64,000 nt of DNA from positions 1 to 64,000 of the forward strand of contig NZ_WUMN01000001.1 of the NCBI RefSeq assembly GCF_009826935.1, in the 5' to 3' direction. Shown piece by piece: positions 50,948-60,089 of this stretch. The notes beneath the pieces are model-generated. The model was not told where the DNA came from, did no database searches, and was given only the letters and a program-made list of their open reading frames with translations. Position 1 is the first letter of the stretch, and the number at the start of each line of letters is the position of its first letter. The translations under genes and the position numbers were made by a program. This stretch comes from Flavobacterium sp. Sd200. Its GTDB lineage: Bacteria > Bacteroidota > Bacteroidia > Flavobacteriales > Flavobacteriaceae.

Positions 50948-53900
50948 TTATTTTTTAAAGGTATTTTCCAATTTTGCAAAAACAATGTAAAGTCCGGGTA
51001 TGATAATCAGCCCGAAGACAGTACCGATGAACATACCCCCGGCAGCCGCAGTACCGATAGAACGGTTACCTACAGCTCCGGCTCCCGATGCAATACAAAG
51101 CGGTATAAGCCCTGCAATAAAAGCAAAAGAAGTCATAAGTATAGGCCTGAAGCGCAGCTTAGCCCCTTCAATAGCCGATTCGGCTATACCAAAACCTTCT
51201 TTAGCACGGGCAATGGCAAATTCTACAATTAGTATGGCATTTTTTGCCAACAGGCCAATGAGCATTACCAGTGCCACCTGTGCATAAATATTATTATCGA
51301 GGCCTACAGCAATCAGGGCCAGGTATGAACCAAATATACCTACCGGAAGGCACAATAATACAGGGAATGGCAGGAGCAGGCTTTCATACTGGGCAGCCAG
51401 CAAGAGGTATACGAACAATACACACAAGCCAAAAATATAGGTAGTCTGGTTGCCCGAAAGGATTTCCTCACGTGTCATTCCGCTCCATTCCACACTAAAA
51501 CCCCTTGGCAGTTTTTCTGCAGCGATACGCTCTACTGTGGCAATGGCATCGGCGTTACTAAAGCCTTCGGCAGGTTCACCGTTTATCATGGCCGATGTGT
51601 ACATGTTATAGCGCGTAAGCACTTCGGGGCCATACACCCTTTCAAGGCTAATGAATGTAGAAAAAGGCACCATTTCTCCCTTGTCATTTTTTACATACAT
51701 ATCTAAAATGCTTTCCGGTGCGCTCCTGAACTGCGGGCTGGCCTGTACCATTACCTTATACATTTGTGAGAAACGGATAAAATTAGTCGCGTAATATGAC
51801 CCCAGCATGGTTTGCAGTGTAGACATGGCATTGTCTACCGATACCCCTTTTTTAGCCGCCATATCATAATCAATATGGATAAGGTATTGTGGAAAGGTGG
51901 CATCAAAGCTGGTAAAGCTTTTTTCTATTTTAGGGGAAGCGCTTAGCTCGCGGATAAAGTTTTTGGTAACCAGGTCGGTATTTTCAATACTGCCTCCTGA
52001 TTTATCAAGCAGCCTGAGTTCAAAACCACTGGCATTACCAAAACCCGGAACGGTAGGCGGTGCGAAAACTTCTATCTGCGCATCGGTTATGCTGCCTGTT
52101 TTATCATTAAGCTGCTGTATTAAATCAGTAACCGATATACTGCGCTCACTCCAGTCTTTAAGGTTTATCATGGCCATGCCGTAAGACGCTCCGGCTATCT
52201 CGGTTACTATACTATAGCCCGCCAGGGTGGTTACATTATCTACTCCCTGTATTTGCTGCGCTATGGCAGTAACCTCATCAAGCACCTTTTCGGTACGCTC
52301 TACCGTGGCGCCCTGCGGTGTGGTAACACTTACATACACCATGCCCTGGTCTTCCGCCGGTATAAAGCCCGACGGCAAAACCGAACCTACCCCCCAGGTA
52401 AGCAAACAAAATACTACAAGCAAGCCTATGGTTACTACAGTCCGTGTGGCAAATTTTGTTAGTAATGATGTGTATTCGTTGATAATGCGGTCGAACCCGT
52501 TATTAAACCCATTAAAAAAACGGCTTATTAACGATGTTTTCTTTGCATCAGGGTTATGTGGTTTTAATATTATAGCACAAAGAGCCGGTGTTAGTGTAAG
52601 CGCGTTAATACCCGATATTACAATGCTGATAGCAAGCGTTAAGGAAAACTGCCTGTAAAACACCCCAACCGGCCCGCTAAGGAATGCTACCGGTACAAAT
52701 ACCGCTGCCATAACTATTGTAATGGCCACAACGGCACCGGCTATTTCTTTCATGGCACTAATGGTTGCAGGTAACGGAGCCATGTGTTCTTCCGATATTT
52801 TTACGTGCACGGCTTCTACCACCACAATAGCGTTATCTACCACAATACCTATAGAAAGCACCAGTGCGAATAGCGTAAGCAGGTTGATACTAAAGCCAAG
52901 CATAGCCATAAAGGTAAAAGAACCTATAAGCGCTACCGGAACGGCAAGTACGGGTATGAGTGTGGAACGCCAGTCCTGTAAAAACAGGAATACCACAAAG
53001 CCTACAAGCAGGAAGGCTTCTACAAGTGTGTGCAGCACCTCATCTATAGAAGCATCAAGGAAGCGCGAAACATCATACGCTATATTGTAATCCATACCCG
53101 GAGGGAATGATGTTTGCTTCAGTTCGGCCATTTTAGATTTTATACTGGCAATAACGTCTGAGGCATTAGAACCCGGACGTTGTTTTATCATTATAGAGGC
53201 CGAAGGCTTACCGTCTGTTTTAGAAACCATGCCGTAGCTCATGGCACCAAACTCAATGTTAGAAATGTCTTTCAGTTTTAGTATAGTCCCATCGGCATTG
53301 GCCTTTATTGGTATCTCCTTATATTGTTCGGGCTCAAAAAACTTACCGCCGTATTTAATTACATACTGCAGTTCGTTGTTCATTTGCCCGGAACTTTCGC
53401 CCACTTTACCGGGCGCTGCCGATATGTTTTGTTTTTGTAGTGAGGTTATAACTTCATTAGCCGAAATACTATAGGCATGCATTTTTTGCGGGTCGAGCCA
53501 TACCCGCATAGAGTATTCTTTCTGACCCATAATTTCAGCACGTCCCACACCGTCTATACGCTTTAGTTCCTGAAGTACATTTATATCGGTAAAATTGTAA
53601 ATAAACTGCTCGTCCTGTATTTTATCTGTGCTGGTAACATTAAGGTACATCAACATGCTGTTTACCTCTTTTTCGGTGGTAACACCGGCACGTATAACTT
53701 CTTCGGGTAATTCATCCAGTATAGTGGTAACACGGTTTTGCACGTTAACAGCTGCAAGGTCAGGGTCGGTACCCACTTCAAAAAATACCTGTATCAGGGT
53801 AAGCCCGTCGTTACTGGTTACGGTAGACATATACGTCATACCCGGTACGCCGTTTATAGCCCTTTCAAGTGGCAGGGCAACGGCGTTAGCCGATACTTCG

Positions 53901-54061
53901 GCATTAGCGCCGGTATATTTTGCTGTTACTGTTACCGATGGCGGCACAATATCGGGGAACTGTGTTATGGGTAGCCCGGCTAATGCCAGTACGCCAAGGA
54001 GTACCAGTATTACCGAGATAACCAAAGACAATATCTTTCGTTTGATAAATAGTTCTATCAT
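50948..54061 (-). CDS. RND multidrug efflux pump, HAE1 (AcrB/MexB) family
   Basis: 1037 residues with 12 membrane helices and two large periplasmic loops. The N-terminus is FIKRKILSLVISVILVLLGV with LPITQFPDIVPPSVTV. The proton-relay helix 4 carries GIVVDNAIVVVEAV (two Asp region), and the last helices read GLLAKNAILIVEFA and GTAAAGGMFIGTVFG. It exports drugs, dyes or lipids with proton influx. It lies between adaptor and channel genes, 39 and 2 bp apart. Confidence 0.96.
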   Translation of the reverse strand: MIELFIKRKILSLVISVILVLLGVLALAGLPITQFPDIVPPSVTVTAKYTGANAEVSANAVALPLERAINGVPGMTYMSTVTSNDGLTLIQVFFEVGTDPDLAAVNVQNRVTTILDELPEEVIRAGVTTEKEVNSMLMYLNVTSTDKIQDEQFIYNFTDINVLQELKRIDGVGRAEIMGQKEYSMRVWLDPQKMHAYSISANEVITSLQKQNISAAPGKVGESSGQMNNELQYVIKYGGKFFEPEQYKEIPIKANADGTILKLKDISNIEFGAMSYGMVSKTDGKPSASIMIKQRPGSNASDVIASIKSKMAELKQTSFPPGMDYNIAYDVSRFLDASIDEVLHTLVEAFLLVGFVVFLFLQDWRSTLIPVLAVPVALIGSFTFMAMLGFSINLLTLFALVLSIGIVVDNAIVVVEAVHVKISEEHMAPLPATISAMKEIAGAVVAITIVMAAVFVPVAFLSGPVGVFYRQFSLTLAISIVISGINALTLTPALCAIILKPHNPDAKKTSLISRFFNGFNNGFDRIINEYTSLLTKFATRTVVTIGLLVVFCLLTWGVGSVLPSGFIPAEDQGMVYVSVTTPQGATVERTEKVLDEVTAIAQQIQGVDNVTTLAGYSIVTEIAGASYGMAMINLKDWSERSISVTDLIQQLNDKTGSITDAQIEVFAPPTVPGFGNASGFELRLLDKSGGSIENTDLVTKNFIRELSASPKIEKSFTSFDATFPQYLIHIDYDMAAKKGVSVDNAMSTLQTMLGSYYATNFIRFSQMYKVMVQASPQFRSAPESILDMYVKNDKGEMVPFSTFISLERVYGPEVLTRYNMYTSAMINGEPAEGFSNADAIATVERIAAEKLPRGFSVEWSGMTREEILSGNQTTYIFGLCVLFVYLLLAAQYESLLLPFPVLLCLPVGIFGSYLALIAVGLDNNIYAQVALVMLIGLLAKNAILIVEFAIARAKEGFGIAESAIEGAKLRFRPILMTSFAFIAGLIPLCIASGAGAVGNRSIGTAAAGGMFIGTVFGLIIIPGLYIVFAKLENTFKK

Positions 54062-54100
54062 GTTGTTTTCTCTTTCTTCAGGTTGTGTAAATGGATAATT

Positions 54101-55207
54101 TTAAGATGCTTTTCGGGTGGCTGCGTCTTTGACGTTTACCTTATCGCCATCGCGAAGCGACTGCGTGCCTTCCTGTACAATACGGTCATTGGCTTTAAGG
54201 CCTTTGTCTACAATGTAAATACCGTCCAGCGTACCACCTATGGTAATGTTGGCCATCTTTACCGTATTGTCTTTGTTCAGAAGAAAAACAAATTGCTTAT
54301 CCTGTATAGAGAAAACAGATTTTTGAGGAATTAATATAACATTCTTACGGGGTTCGGATATGATAAGTTTCCCCGAGGTACCATGTTTTATAAAGCCGTT
54401 GGGGTTACTAAACTTTGCTTTGTATTGTATAGAACCGGTCTGTCGGTCGATATCGCCATCGGCAGTACGCATTTCTCCTTTTTTCTCATACAGCATACCA
54501 TTGGGCAGTATCAGCTGTATGTCGCGCTGCCTTGCTAGGCTGTTTTCCTTCATCATCTGGAAATAGATATTTTCAGGGATGGAAAAGTAAGCGTACACAT
54601 CATCAAGCTGTGAAACATTGGTTAGCAATGCACCGTTTTCTATCAGGCTCCCTTCTTTGTAGGGTAAGCGGTCAATAATGCCGTCAAAAGGAGCTGTAAT
54701 ATTGGTAAAGCTTACCTGCTGGCTTATGGCTTTTCGCTCTGCTTCTGCCTGTGCAAGTTTTGCTGCGGCTGCATCATGCCTGGCTTTGGCAAGTTCAACT
54801 TCCTTATCAGCAATAACTTTTTTGTCAAACAGGGTTTGTGCCTGTTCCAGTTCTACTATTGCAATACGTTTATTAGCCAGCATGTTTTTGTATACCGCAT
54901 CGGCTTTAAGCAACTGAATTTGCAGTTCAACATCGCTAATCTTAAAAAGAGGCTGCCCTTTTTTTACCTTTTGGCCTTCGCTCACTAAGACTTTCTCAAG
55001 CAGGCCGGAAACGCGGGCGTGTATTTCTACATTATTTCGCGCGTGTATATCGGCTACAAAGCGGTTAGATACTATGGTATCTTTTTGTATTACATTATAA
55101 ACGGGTACTGTTTTAACTTCAGCTTTTTTTCTCTTTGCCTTATCCCCGCACGAAAGTAGCATAAACAGGGATAAAACACATATCAGGTGTTTTTTAATGA
55201 GGTTCAT
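54101..55207 (-). CDS. RND periplasmic adaptor protein (AcrA/MexA family)
   Basis: 368 residues with lipobox ending LLSC (Cys20). Lipoyl halves read VEIHARVSGLLEKVLVSEGQ and TNITAPFDGIIDRLPYKEGS; between them is a coiled-coil hairpin (about 100-165), and beta-barrel and membrane-proximal domains follow. It bridges the pump and the outer-membrane duct. It starts the three-gene efflux core; a small secreted protein gene is located 166 bp upstream. No local TetR or MarR regulator is seen. Confidence 0.93.
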   Translation of the reverse strand: MNLIKKHLICVLSLFMLLSCGDKAKRKKAEVKTVPVYNVIQKDTIVSNRFVADIHARNNVEIHARVSGLLEKVLVSEGQKVKKGQPLFKISDVELQIQLLKADAVYKNMLANKRIAIVELEQAQTLFDKKVIADKEVELAKARHDAAAAKLAQAEAERKAISQQVSFTNITAPFDGIIDRLPYKEGSLIENGALLTNVSQLDDVYAYFSIPENIYFQMMKENSLARQRDIQLILPNGMLYEKKGEMRTADGDIDRQTGSIQYKAKFSNPNGFIKHGTSGKLIISEPRKNVILIPQKSVFSIQDKQFVFLLNKDNTVKMANITIGGTLDGIYIVDKGLKANDRIVQEGTQSLRDGDKVNVKDAATRKAS

Positions 55208-55373
55208 ATAGTAGGTAATGACTGTAACCGCATAGTGTTGCGGTACAGAATTATAGTAAGTGAGAATGATTCGGTATTTGAGTTAAATAATCACCTAAAA
55301 ACCTAACCGGTTATTAACAGGAAGGGTTATTAGATTTAACAACGCTATTGATTATTTACAAAAATCTCCTAAC

Positions 55374-55757
55374 TCAAAACAACTGGTAAAGGTGAAGATG
55401 CGTATGGCGTGCAATATGATAAAGCACCGTAAGCCCATAGTTGCGGGTATCATGGTACTGCCTTACTAATATAAACTCGCTTTTATAGATATTTGGCTGT
55501 GCTGTTGTTTCTAACTGCGTTGCCTTTTTTTTCATTTCGACTTTACGAAATGATTTTATCTTTTGGTTCTTTTTAGATTTAAGAAATGAGAAACCGGAAC
55601 TATTTTTTAAGGGAACAATACGTAAAACACTTGACGTAGGTTTTACAAAACGTTCGGGAGAGGCCTTTTTAAATATAGATACAGGCTTACCTGCAGATAT
55701 CCCCGTAAAGGAAAGCAACAGCCCTAATATCAAATAAAAAAACCTTAAACCTCTCAT
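55374..55757 (-). CDS. Hypothetical secreted protein (127 aa)
   Basis: A signal peptide (MRGLRFFYLILGLLLSFTGI, cleavage near SAG) is followed by a basic, Lys- and Ser-rich region (SFLKSKKNQKIKSFRKVEMK). The C-terminus has several His (RHTHLHLYQLF). I know no family. It precedes the efflux operon on the same strand, which might be chance. The 255 bp upstream to the next gene are AT-rich without clear structure. Confidence 0.55.
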   Translation of the reverse strand: MRGLRFFYLILGLLLSFTGISAGKPVSIFKKASPERFVKPTSSVLRIVPLKNSSGFSFLKSKKNQKIKSFRKVEMKKKATQLETTAQPNIYKSEFILVRQYHDTRNYGLTVLYHIARHTHLHLYQLF

Positions 55758-56012
55758 TAGTAGTTTCTGTTATAAATAGATTTGAATGTTAGATAATAGT
55801 GGAATTTCCAAATATACAATATTGTCAAGCCTGAAATGAAACATTTTAACAAAAAACAACTTTTTAAAAACGAAAATGGCTGGTATCTGGAATGAGTAAA
55901 AATCATTTTAAAGCTGTGTACTTTGTTACATTTATGATTTATTTAGCCTAATGTCCTGAAGTTTTTGCGTAAATTGTAATCAATCACCAAATATTATACT
56001 ATATATTATACT

Positions 56013-56588
56013 ATGCTATTTAAAAAACTTTTCCCGCTACTAATCGTCTTTATCTTATTCTCCTGTGATAATAAAAAGGAACAAGAACTTATAAACCGGG
56101 AAAAGGCACTTTTGGAGCGTGAAAAGCAATTTTCAGATAAAGAGGCTGATTACCAGTCTCTTTTAAAAATAAGGGATAGCCTTTCAAGCATTACGGCAGT
56201 TAAAGATACTCTCGTAAAAAGTATTACTTGGCCGGACAGTCTTCAGGTATTCTGGAACAGTAAAATGGTTTGCAGGGAATCAAACTGCAATAATTATGTA
56301 ATTGGCGACCAGCGCAATGAAGTGTGGCAATTTATATCTGATTCCACCGGAACGTATGCCAACGTCATCAACAATAACAAACTCATCCGTGTGTTTAAAG
56401 GACAATATGTGGACAACAAAATTATACTTGATTTTGCAACTGACAGTACAGCGAAAAGTAATATGAAGGTGAATATAGTGTTGGATGACCTAAAGAAAAA
56501 TGTCATTAAAGGCATACAAACTATTAGCAGCCAAAACAACTGTAAAGCTACTTTTTCTGTTGAACTTACTCCATCCCCTAAAAAATAA
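56013..56588 (+). CDS. Hypothetical lipoprotein with coiled-coil N-terminus (191 aa)
   Basis: Lipobox ending LFSC (Cys18) is followed by a charged heptad-like helix (KEQELINREKALLEREKQFS). Then comes a beta-rich domain with two Cys pairs (MVCRESNCNN; NNCKAT) and an aromatic segment DQRNEVWQFISDSTG. I do not recognise the family. It is located 3 bp before the antiporter gene, so the two are co-translated; it may be an accessory or sensor of ion or envelope stress. Confidence 0.8.
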   Translation: MLFKKLFPLLIVFILFSCDNKKEQELINREKALLEREKQFSDKEADYQSLLKIRDSLSSITAVKDTLVKSITWPDSLQVFWNSKMVCRESNCNNYVIGDQRNEVWQFISDSTGTYANVINNNKLIRVFKGQYVDNKIILDFATDSTAKSNMKVNIVLDDLKKNVIKGIQTISSQNNCKATFSVELTPSPKK

Positions 56589-56591
56589 TTT

Positions 56592-58712
56592 ATGCTGCTT
56601 AGTATACACCACGTCACTTTTCCAATTGAGGATCCACTACTCAAATTCTTAATAGAGCTTATCATCATACTCTGCATCCCCCTTTTGCTCAATAAGATTA
56701 AAGTGCCACATTTGCTTGGGCTTATTATTGCCGGGGCTGTAATCGGCCCCAACGGCTTCAATGTGCTTTCAAGAGACAGCAGTGTAGTGGTTACCGGTAC
56801 CACAGGATTGTTGTATATCATGTTCCTTGCAGGCCTGGAAATTGATATGGGGGACTTCAAGAAGAATAAATGGAAGAGCTTAACGTTTTCAATCTATACT
56901 TTTGCTGCGCCATTCGTATTGGGCTTTTTGGGCGGCTACTACATCTTGCATTTTTCTATTTTAACCTCTGTGTTGTTTGCCAGCTTGTTCTCATCCCATA
57001 CACTCATCGTATATCCTATGGTAAGCAGTTTAGGTATAGCTAAAAACCTTTCGGTTAATATAACCGTGGGTGGCACTATGATTACCGATGTATTGTCGTT
57101 ATTAGTTTTAGCCGTTGTGGTAGGAATGTCCCAAGGCGAAGTAGGTACTTCTTTTTGGGTACAGCTTTCAGCCTCTATGGCGGTGTTCACGTTGATTGTA
57201 CTTCTGGTCTTCCCGATTATTGCACGCTGGTTCTTTAAAAATGTGGAGGACAAAATATCGCAGTATATTTTTGTTATAGTCATGATTTATATGGCAGCAC
57301 TGCTGGCAGAGCTTGCCGGTATTGAAGCAATCATTGGGGCATTCTTTGCCGGGCTGGCACTTAACAGGCTTATCCCGCATACTTCTTCCCTTATGAATCG
57401 CGTGGAGTTTGTAGGTAATGCCATTTTTATCCCCTTTTTCCTGATAAGTGTTGGGATGCTGATTGATTTTAATGCATTTATACAAAGTTGGGAAACCCTG
57501 GGTGTTGCGGGCATAATGCTTGTGGCATCAATTGGGGGTAAGTATCTTGCTGCGATGCTAACCAAAAAAACTTTCCGACTGACAAACGATGAAGGGCAGC
57601 TGATTTTCGGGATGAGTGCCGCATCGGCAGCAGCCACACTGGCATCAGTGATGGTTGGGTATAATATCATCATATCGGAGAATGAAGCAGGGGAGCCCAT
57701 CAGGTTGCTGAACGAGCATGTGTTGAATGGCAGCATTCTTCTAATACTTATATCCTGTACGGTTTCTTCATTTGTAGCTATGGCCAGCGCCCAACGTATC
57801 GCTGAAGCAGATAAGGACAATACGGTATCCGGAAAAAGCGAGGAAAAAGAAAAAATCCTACTGGCTATAAACCACACTACTACAGTTGAAAAATTAGTGA
57901 ACTTGGGACTATTGGTTAAGACAATCACTAATAAAGACCGCCTTTTCGGTATTAACGTAATTAATGAAGAAGCCAATGAATCCTCTGCAAAAAATGCCGA
58001 AAAGATATTGGGCGCGGCCGTAAATATGGCCTCGGCCGCTGACGTAAAGCTAAATGCCATTACCCGCCATGATAATGATGTGGTCAGTGGCATTAACAAT
58101 GTAATTAAAGAACAGGGCATTACCGACCTTATCATTGGGCTTGAGGATGAAAAAGGTTTTTCTACTGCTTTTACCGACAACCTCTATAACGGATATTTAC
58201 GCAATAAAAATGCTAATGTAATTGTATATCACGCCGTGCAGCCGGTATCAACCATTAAAAAATACATAGTGCTTGTTCCTGCCAATGCCGAAAAAGATGC
58301 TGGTTTCTTCCACGCAATGCTCCGAATATGGAATATAGGGCGAAATTCAGGTGCTTCCATGATTTTTTATGGAAGTAGCAGTACCCTGGATATTTTAAAG
58401 CGCATTATAAAAAAGGCAAATATTGAAGCTAAATTCAACGCCGTTACAACATGGCAACAGGCTCAAGAAGCAGCTTATAATTTGGGAGATAATGAAGGTT
58501 TGATCGTAATGATGGCAGACAGGGGCATGTACTCTTATTTCCCACAGATGCGCGCAGTCCCCGAATTGCTGAATCAAAAATTAAATGGCCATAATTATAT
58601 GCTTATTTACCCATTCTCCAAAACTTATAAAACTATAACAGAAAAAAGAGCTGTTAGTAATCATCATGATTTTGCCGAAATAGGAAAAGTTATTGGAAAG
58701 ATATTTAAATAA
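56592..58712 (+). CDS. Cation/proton antiporter, CPA2 family, with C-terminal UspA-like region
   Basis: 706 residues. The membrane domain (about 20-395, 12 or more helices) has LLNKIKVPHLLGLIIAGAVI, MFLAGLEIDMGDFKKNK and GIEAIIGAFFAGLALNRL. A cytosolic region of about 290 residues follows. It resembles two universal-stress-protein-like folds (KILLAINHTTTVEKLVNLGL; KKYIVLVPANAEKDAGFF). It should exchange Na+ or K+ for protons under control of a nucleotide-binding-like tail. A strong terminator overlaps the stop. Confidence 0.9.
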   Translation: MLLSIHHVTFPIEDPLLKFLIELIIILCIPLLLNKIKVPHLLGLIIAGAVIGPNGFNVLSRDSSVVVTGTTGLLYIMFLAGLEIDMGDFKKNKWKSLTFSIYTFAAPFVLGFLGGYYILHFSILTSVLFASLFSSHTLIVYPMVSSLGIAKNLSVNITVGGTMITDVLSLLVLAVVVGMSQGEVGTSFWVQLSASMAVFTLIVLLVFPIIARWFFKNVEDKISQYIFVIVMIYMAALLAELAGIEAIIGAFFAGLALNRLIPHTSSLMNRVEFVGNAIFIPFFLISVGMLIDFNAFIQSWETLGVAGIMLVASIGGKYLAAMLTKKTFRLTNDEGQLIFGMSAASAAATLASVMVGYNIIISENEAGEPIRLLNEHVLNGSILLILISCTVSSFVAMASAQRIAEADKDNTVSGKSEEKEKILLAINHTTTVEKLVNLGLLVKTITNKDRLFGINVINEEANESSAKNAEKILGAAVNMASAADVKLNAITRHDNDVVSGINNVIKEQGITDLIIGLEDEKGFSTAFTDNLYNGYLRNKNANVIVYHAVQPVSTIKKYIVLVPANAEKDAGFFHAMLRIWNIGRNSGASMIFYGSSSTLDILKRIIKKANIEAKFNAVTTWQQAQEAAYNLGDNEGLIVMMADRGMYSYFPQMRAVPELLNQKLNGHNYMLIYPFSKTYKTITEKRAVSNHHDFAEIGKVIGKIFK

Positions 58713-58743
58713 CCAAAGCCATTGTCTTCCAGTGGCTTTGGTT
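58711..58743 (+). terminator. Hairpin terminator at the antiporter stop codon
   Basis: Perfect 11-bp stem AACCAAAGCCA / TGGCTTTGGTT with an 11-base loop, starting at the last base pairs of the antiporter stop. No long T-run follows. Its loop sequence (TTGTCTTCCAG) recurs in the direct repeat just downstream. Confidence 0.7.
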
Positions 58744-58930
58744 GACTTTGTGTGGAGTGTCAGGGATCACAGTCGAACACCTTGCTCCAATTTTGACGTT
58801 TTTTGAAACTTTAAAATAAGTATAAATATGAACTCAATTACTCCATTGTCTTCCAATGACGTTGTTTGTCATCTATAAAGTGTTTGTATTACAATTGAAC
58901 ATTTAGTCCCAATTTTAAAGTCGATATAAT
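58719..58930. repeat. Diverged direct duplication of about 85 bp
   Basis: Copies begin at 58719 and 58843 with 13 identical bases (CCATTGTCTTCCA). They then stay similar for about 70 bases, sharing elements such as TTACAATTGAACA versus TCACAGTCGAACA and CCAATTTT near the end. Spacing is 124 bp. There is no gene in either copy. Confidence 0.5.
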
Positions 58931-58946
58931 TATAAAGTAAATCGCT

Positions 58947-60086
58947 TTATTCTTCCTCCCCACTATTCATAGCCTTCATAAGTAATGAATAGGCATTTTT
59001 AACTACAAGTTTAGATGAAACAGTAATTGTTTCCGACTCAAATTGTTTAAAGCCATCCTGTAAAATACCCGTTTTTACTGCTATCATGGTGTAGCTACCG
59101 TTACCCTTGTCCTCAAAAACATAGCTTTTGCCTTGCCAGTCTACAATGGCTTCTTGCGGTAAGGCCAATTGCTTTTTATTTTTTATGTGAATATTGGCGT
59201 TTACAAATAATCCCGGAATAAATACAACATCATAGCGGTAAAGTTTTGCAGTTACAACCGCTGCACGATCGGCATTCAGGCTATGGTTTATAAACTGAAT
59301 TTTGGCAGTGTATTTCTTCTCCGGGTTATCGTTGCTGTATACGTCAAGCTGCTGTCCGGTTTTAAGATATTGCACGTCTTTCTCAAAAGCATTAAAAGTC
59401 AGCATCACATCATTCATATCAGTCAGCTCAAAAAGCATCTCTGTTGGCGCTACATACTTACCTACATTCACATTGACCTTAGAGACTAATCCGCTTACAG
59501 GAGATAAGATACTTATTGATTTACTTATATTGGCTGAAGTCAGCCTGCTAACATTTACACCCAATAGTTCAAGCTTTTGCTTTAAGGAAGCTGTGGCAAT
59601 ACGCTGGGTTTCACGCTCGGCGCTAATTTGCTCAAAAAGCTTATCGCTGCTGGCCTTTTTGGCATTCAGTTCCTTTTGGCGTGTGTACTCCATTTCTGCC
59701 ACATTAAACAGCTCTTTAGCTGTAAGATAGTCTTGCTGTAGTTGAATGTACTGCATGTCTTCAATTATTGCTAAAACCTGTCCTTTCTGAACATGCATGC
59801 CGGGTTGAACATTCGTTTTTCGGATATATCCGCCTAAAGGAAAGGTTACATTTACCAAACTTTGCGGAGGTACAGTAACCTCTCCCTGCAACTGCACGGT
59901 ACCGCTCAGTTCCTTTTCTTCTGGAGAACCAACAACTATTCCGGCATTCTTTGCCTGCTCTGGGGTTAGGGTTACAATATTGGGAGCCGAGGCTTGTGTT
60001 GTTTCTGCTTTAGTTTCCGTTTCTTCTTTTTTACCACACGATACCAAAGCCAGTATCGCAGCGGTTACTATTATATACTTTTTCAT
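58947..60086 (-). CDS. Metal efflux RND periplasmic adaptor (CusB/CzcB type)
   Basis: 379 residues with lipobox ending LVSC (Cys17). The N-terminal region has VTLTPEQAKNAGIVVGSPEE, typical of CusB/CzcB rather than AcrA. Lipoyl, helical hairpin and barrel domains follow (GGYIRKTNVQPGMHVQKGQ; SPVSGLVSKVNVNVG). It links the CusA-type pump to its duct and may hand over Cu+ or other metal. It lies 3 bp after the pump-duct fusion gene. The C-terminus ends acidic (NSGEEE). Confidence 0.92.
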   Translation of the reverse strand: MKKYIIVTAAILALVSCGKKEETETKAETTQASAPNIVTLTPEQAKNAGIVVGSPEEKELSGTVQLQGEVTVPPQSLVNVTFPLGGYIRKTNVQPGMHVQKGQVLAIIEDMQYIQLQQDYLTAKELFNVAEMEYTRQKELNAKKASSDKLFEQISAERETQRIATASLKQKLELLGVNVSRLTSANISKSISILSPVSGLVSKVNVNVGKYVAPTEMLFELTDMNDVMLTFNAFEKDVQYLKTGQQLDVYSNDNPEKKYTAKIQFINHSLNADRAAVVTAKLYRYDVVFIPGLFVNANIHIKNKKQLALPQEAIVDWQGKSYVFEDKGNGSYTMIAVKTGILQDGFKQFESETITVSSKLVVKNAYSLLMKAMNSGEEE

Positions 60087-60089
60087 TTG

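Noticed and set aside
57287..58180. Minus-strand open frame of 297 codons
   Set aside because: Antisense shadow of the antiporter gene at 56592-58712; the Ser-rich translation is typical of such shadows.
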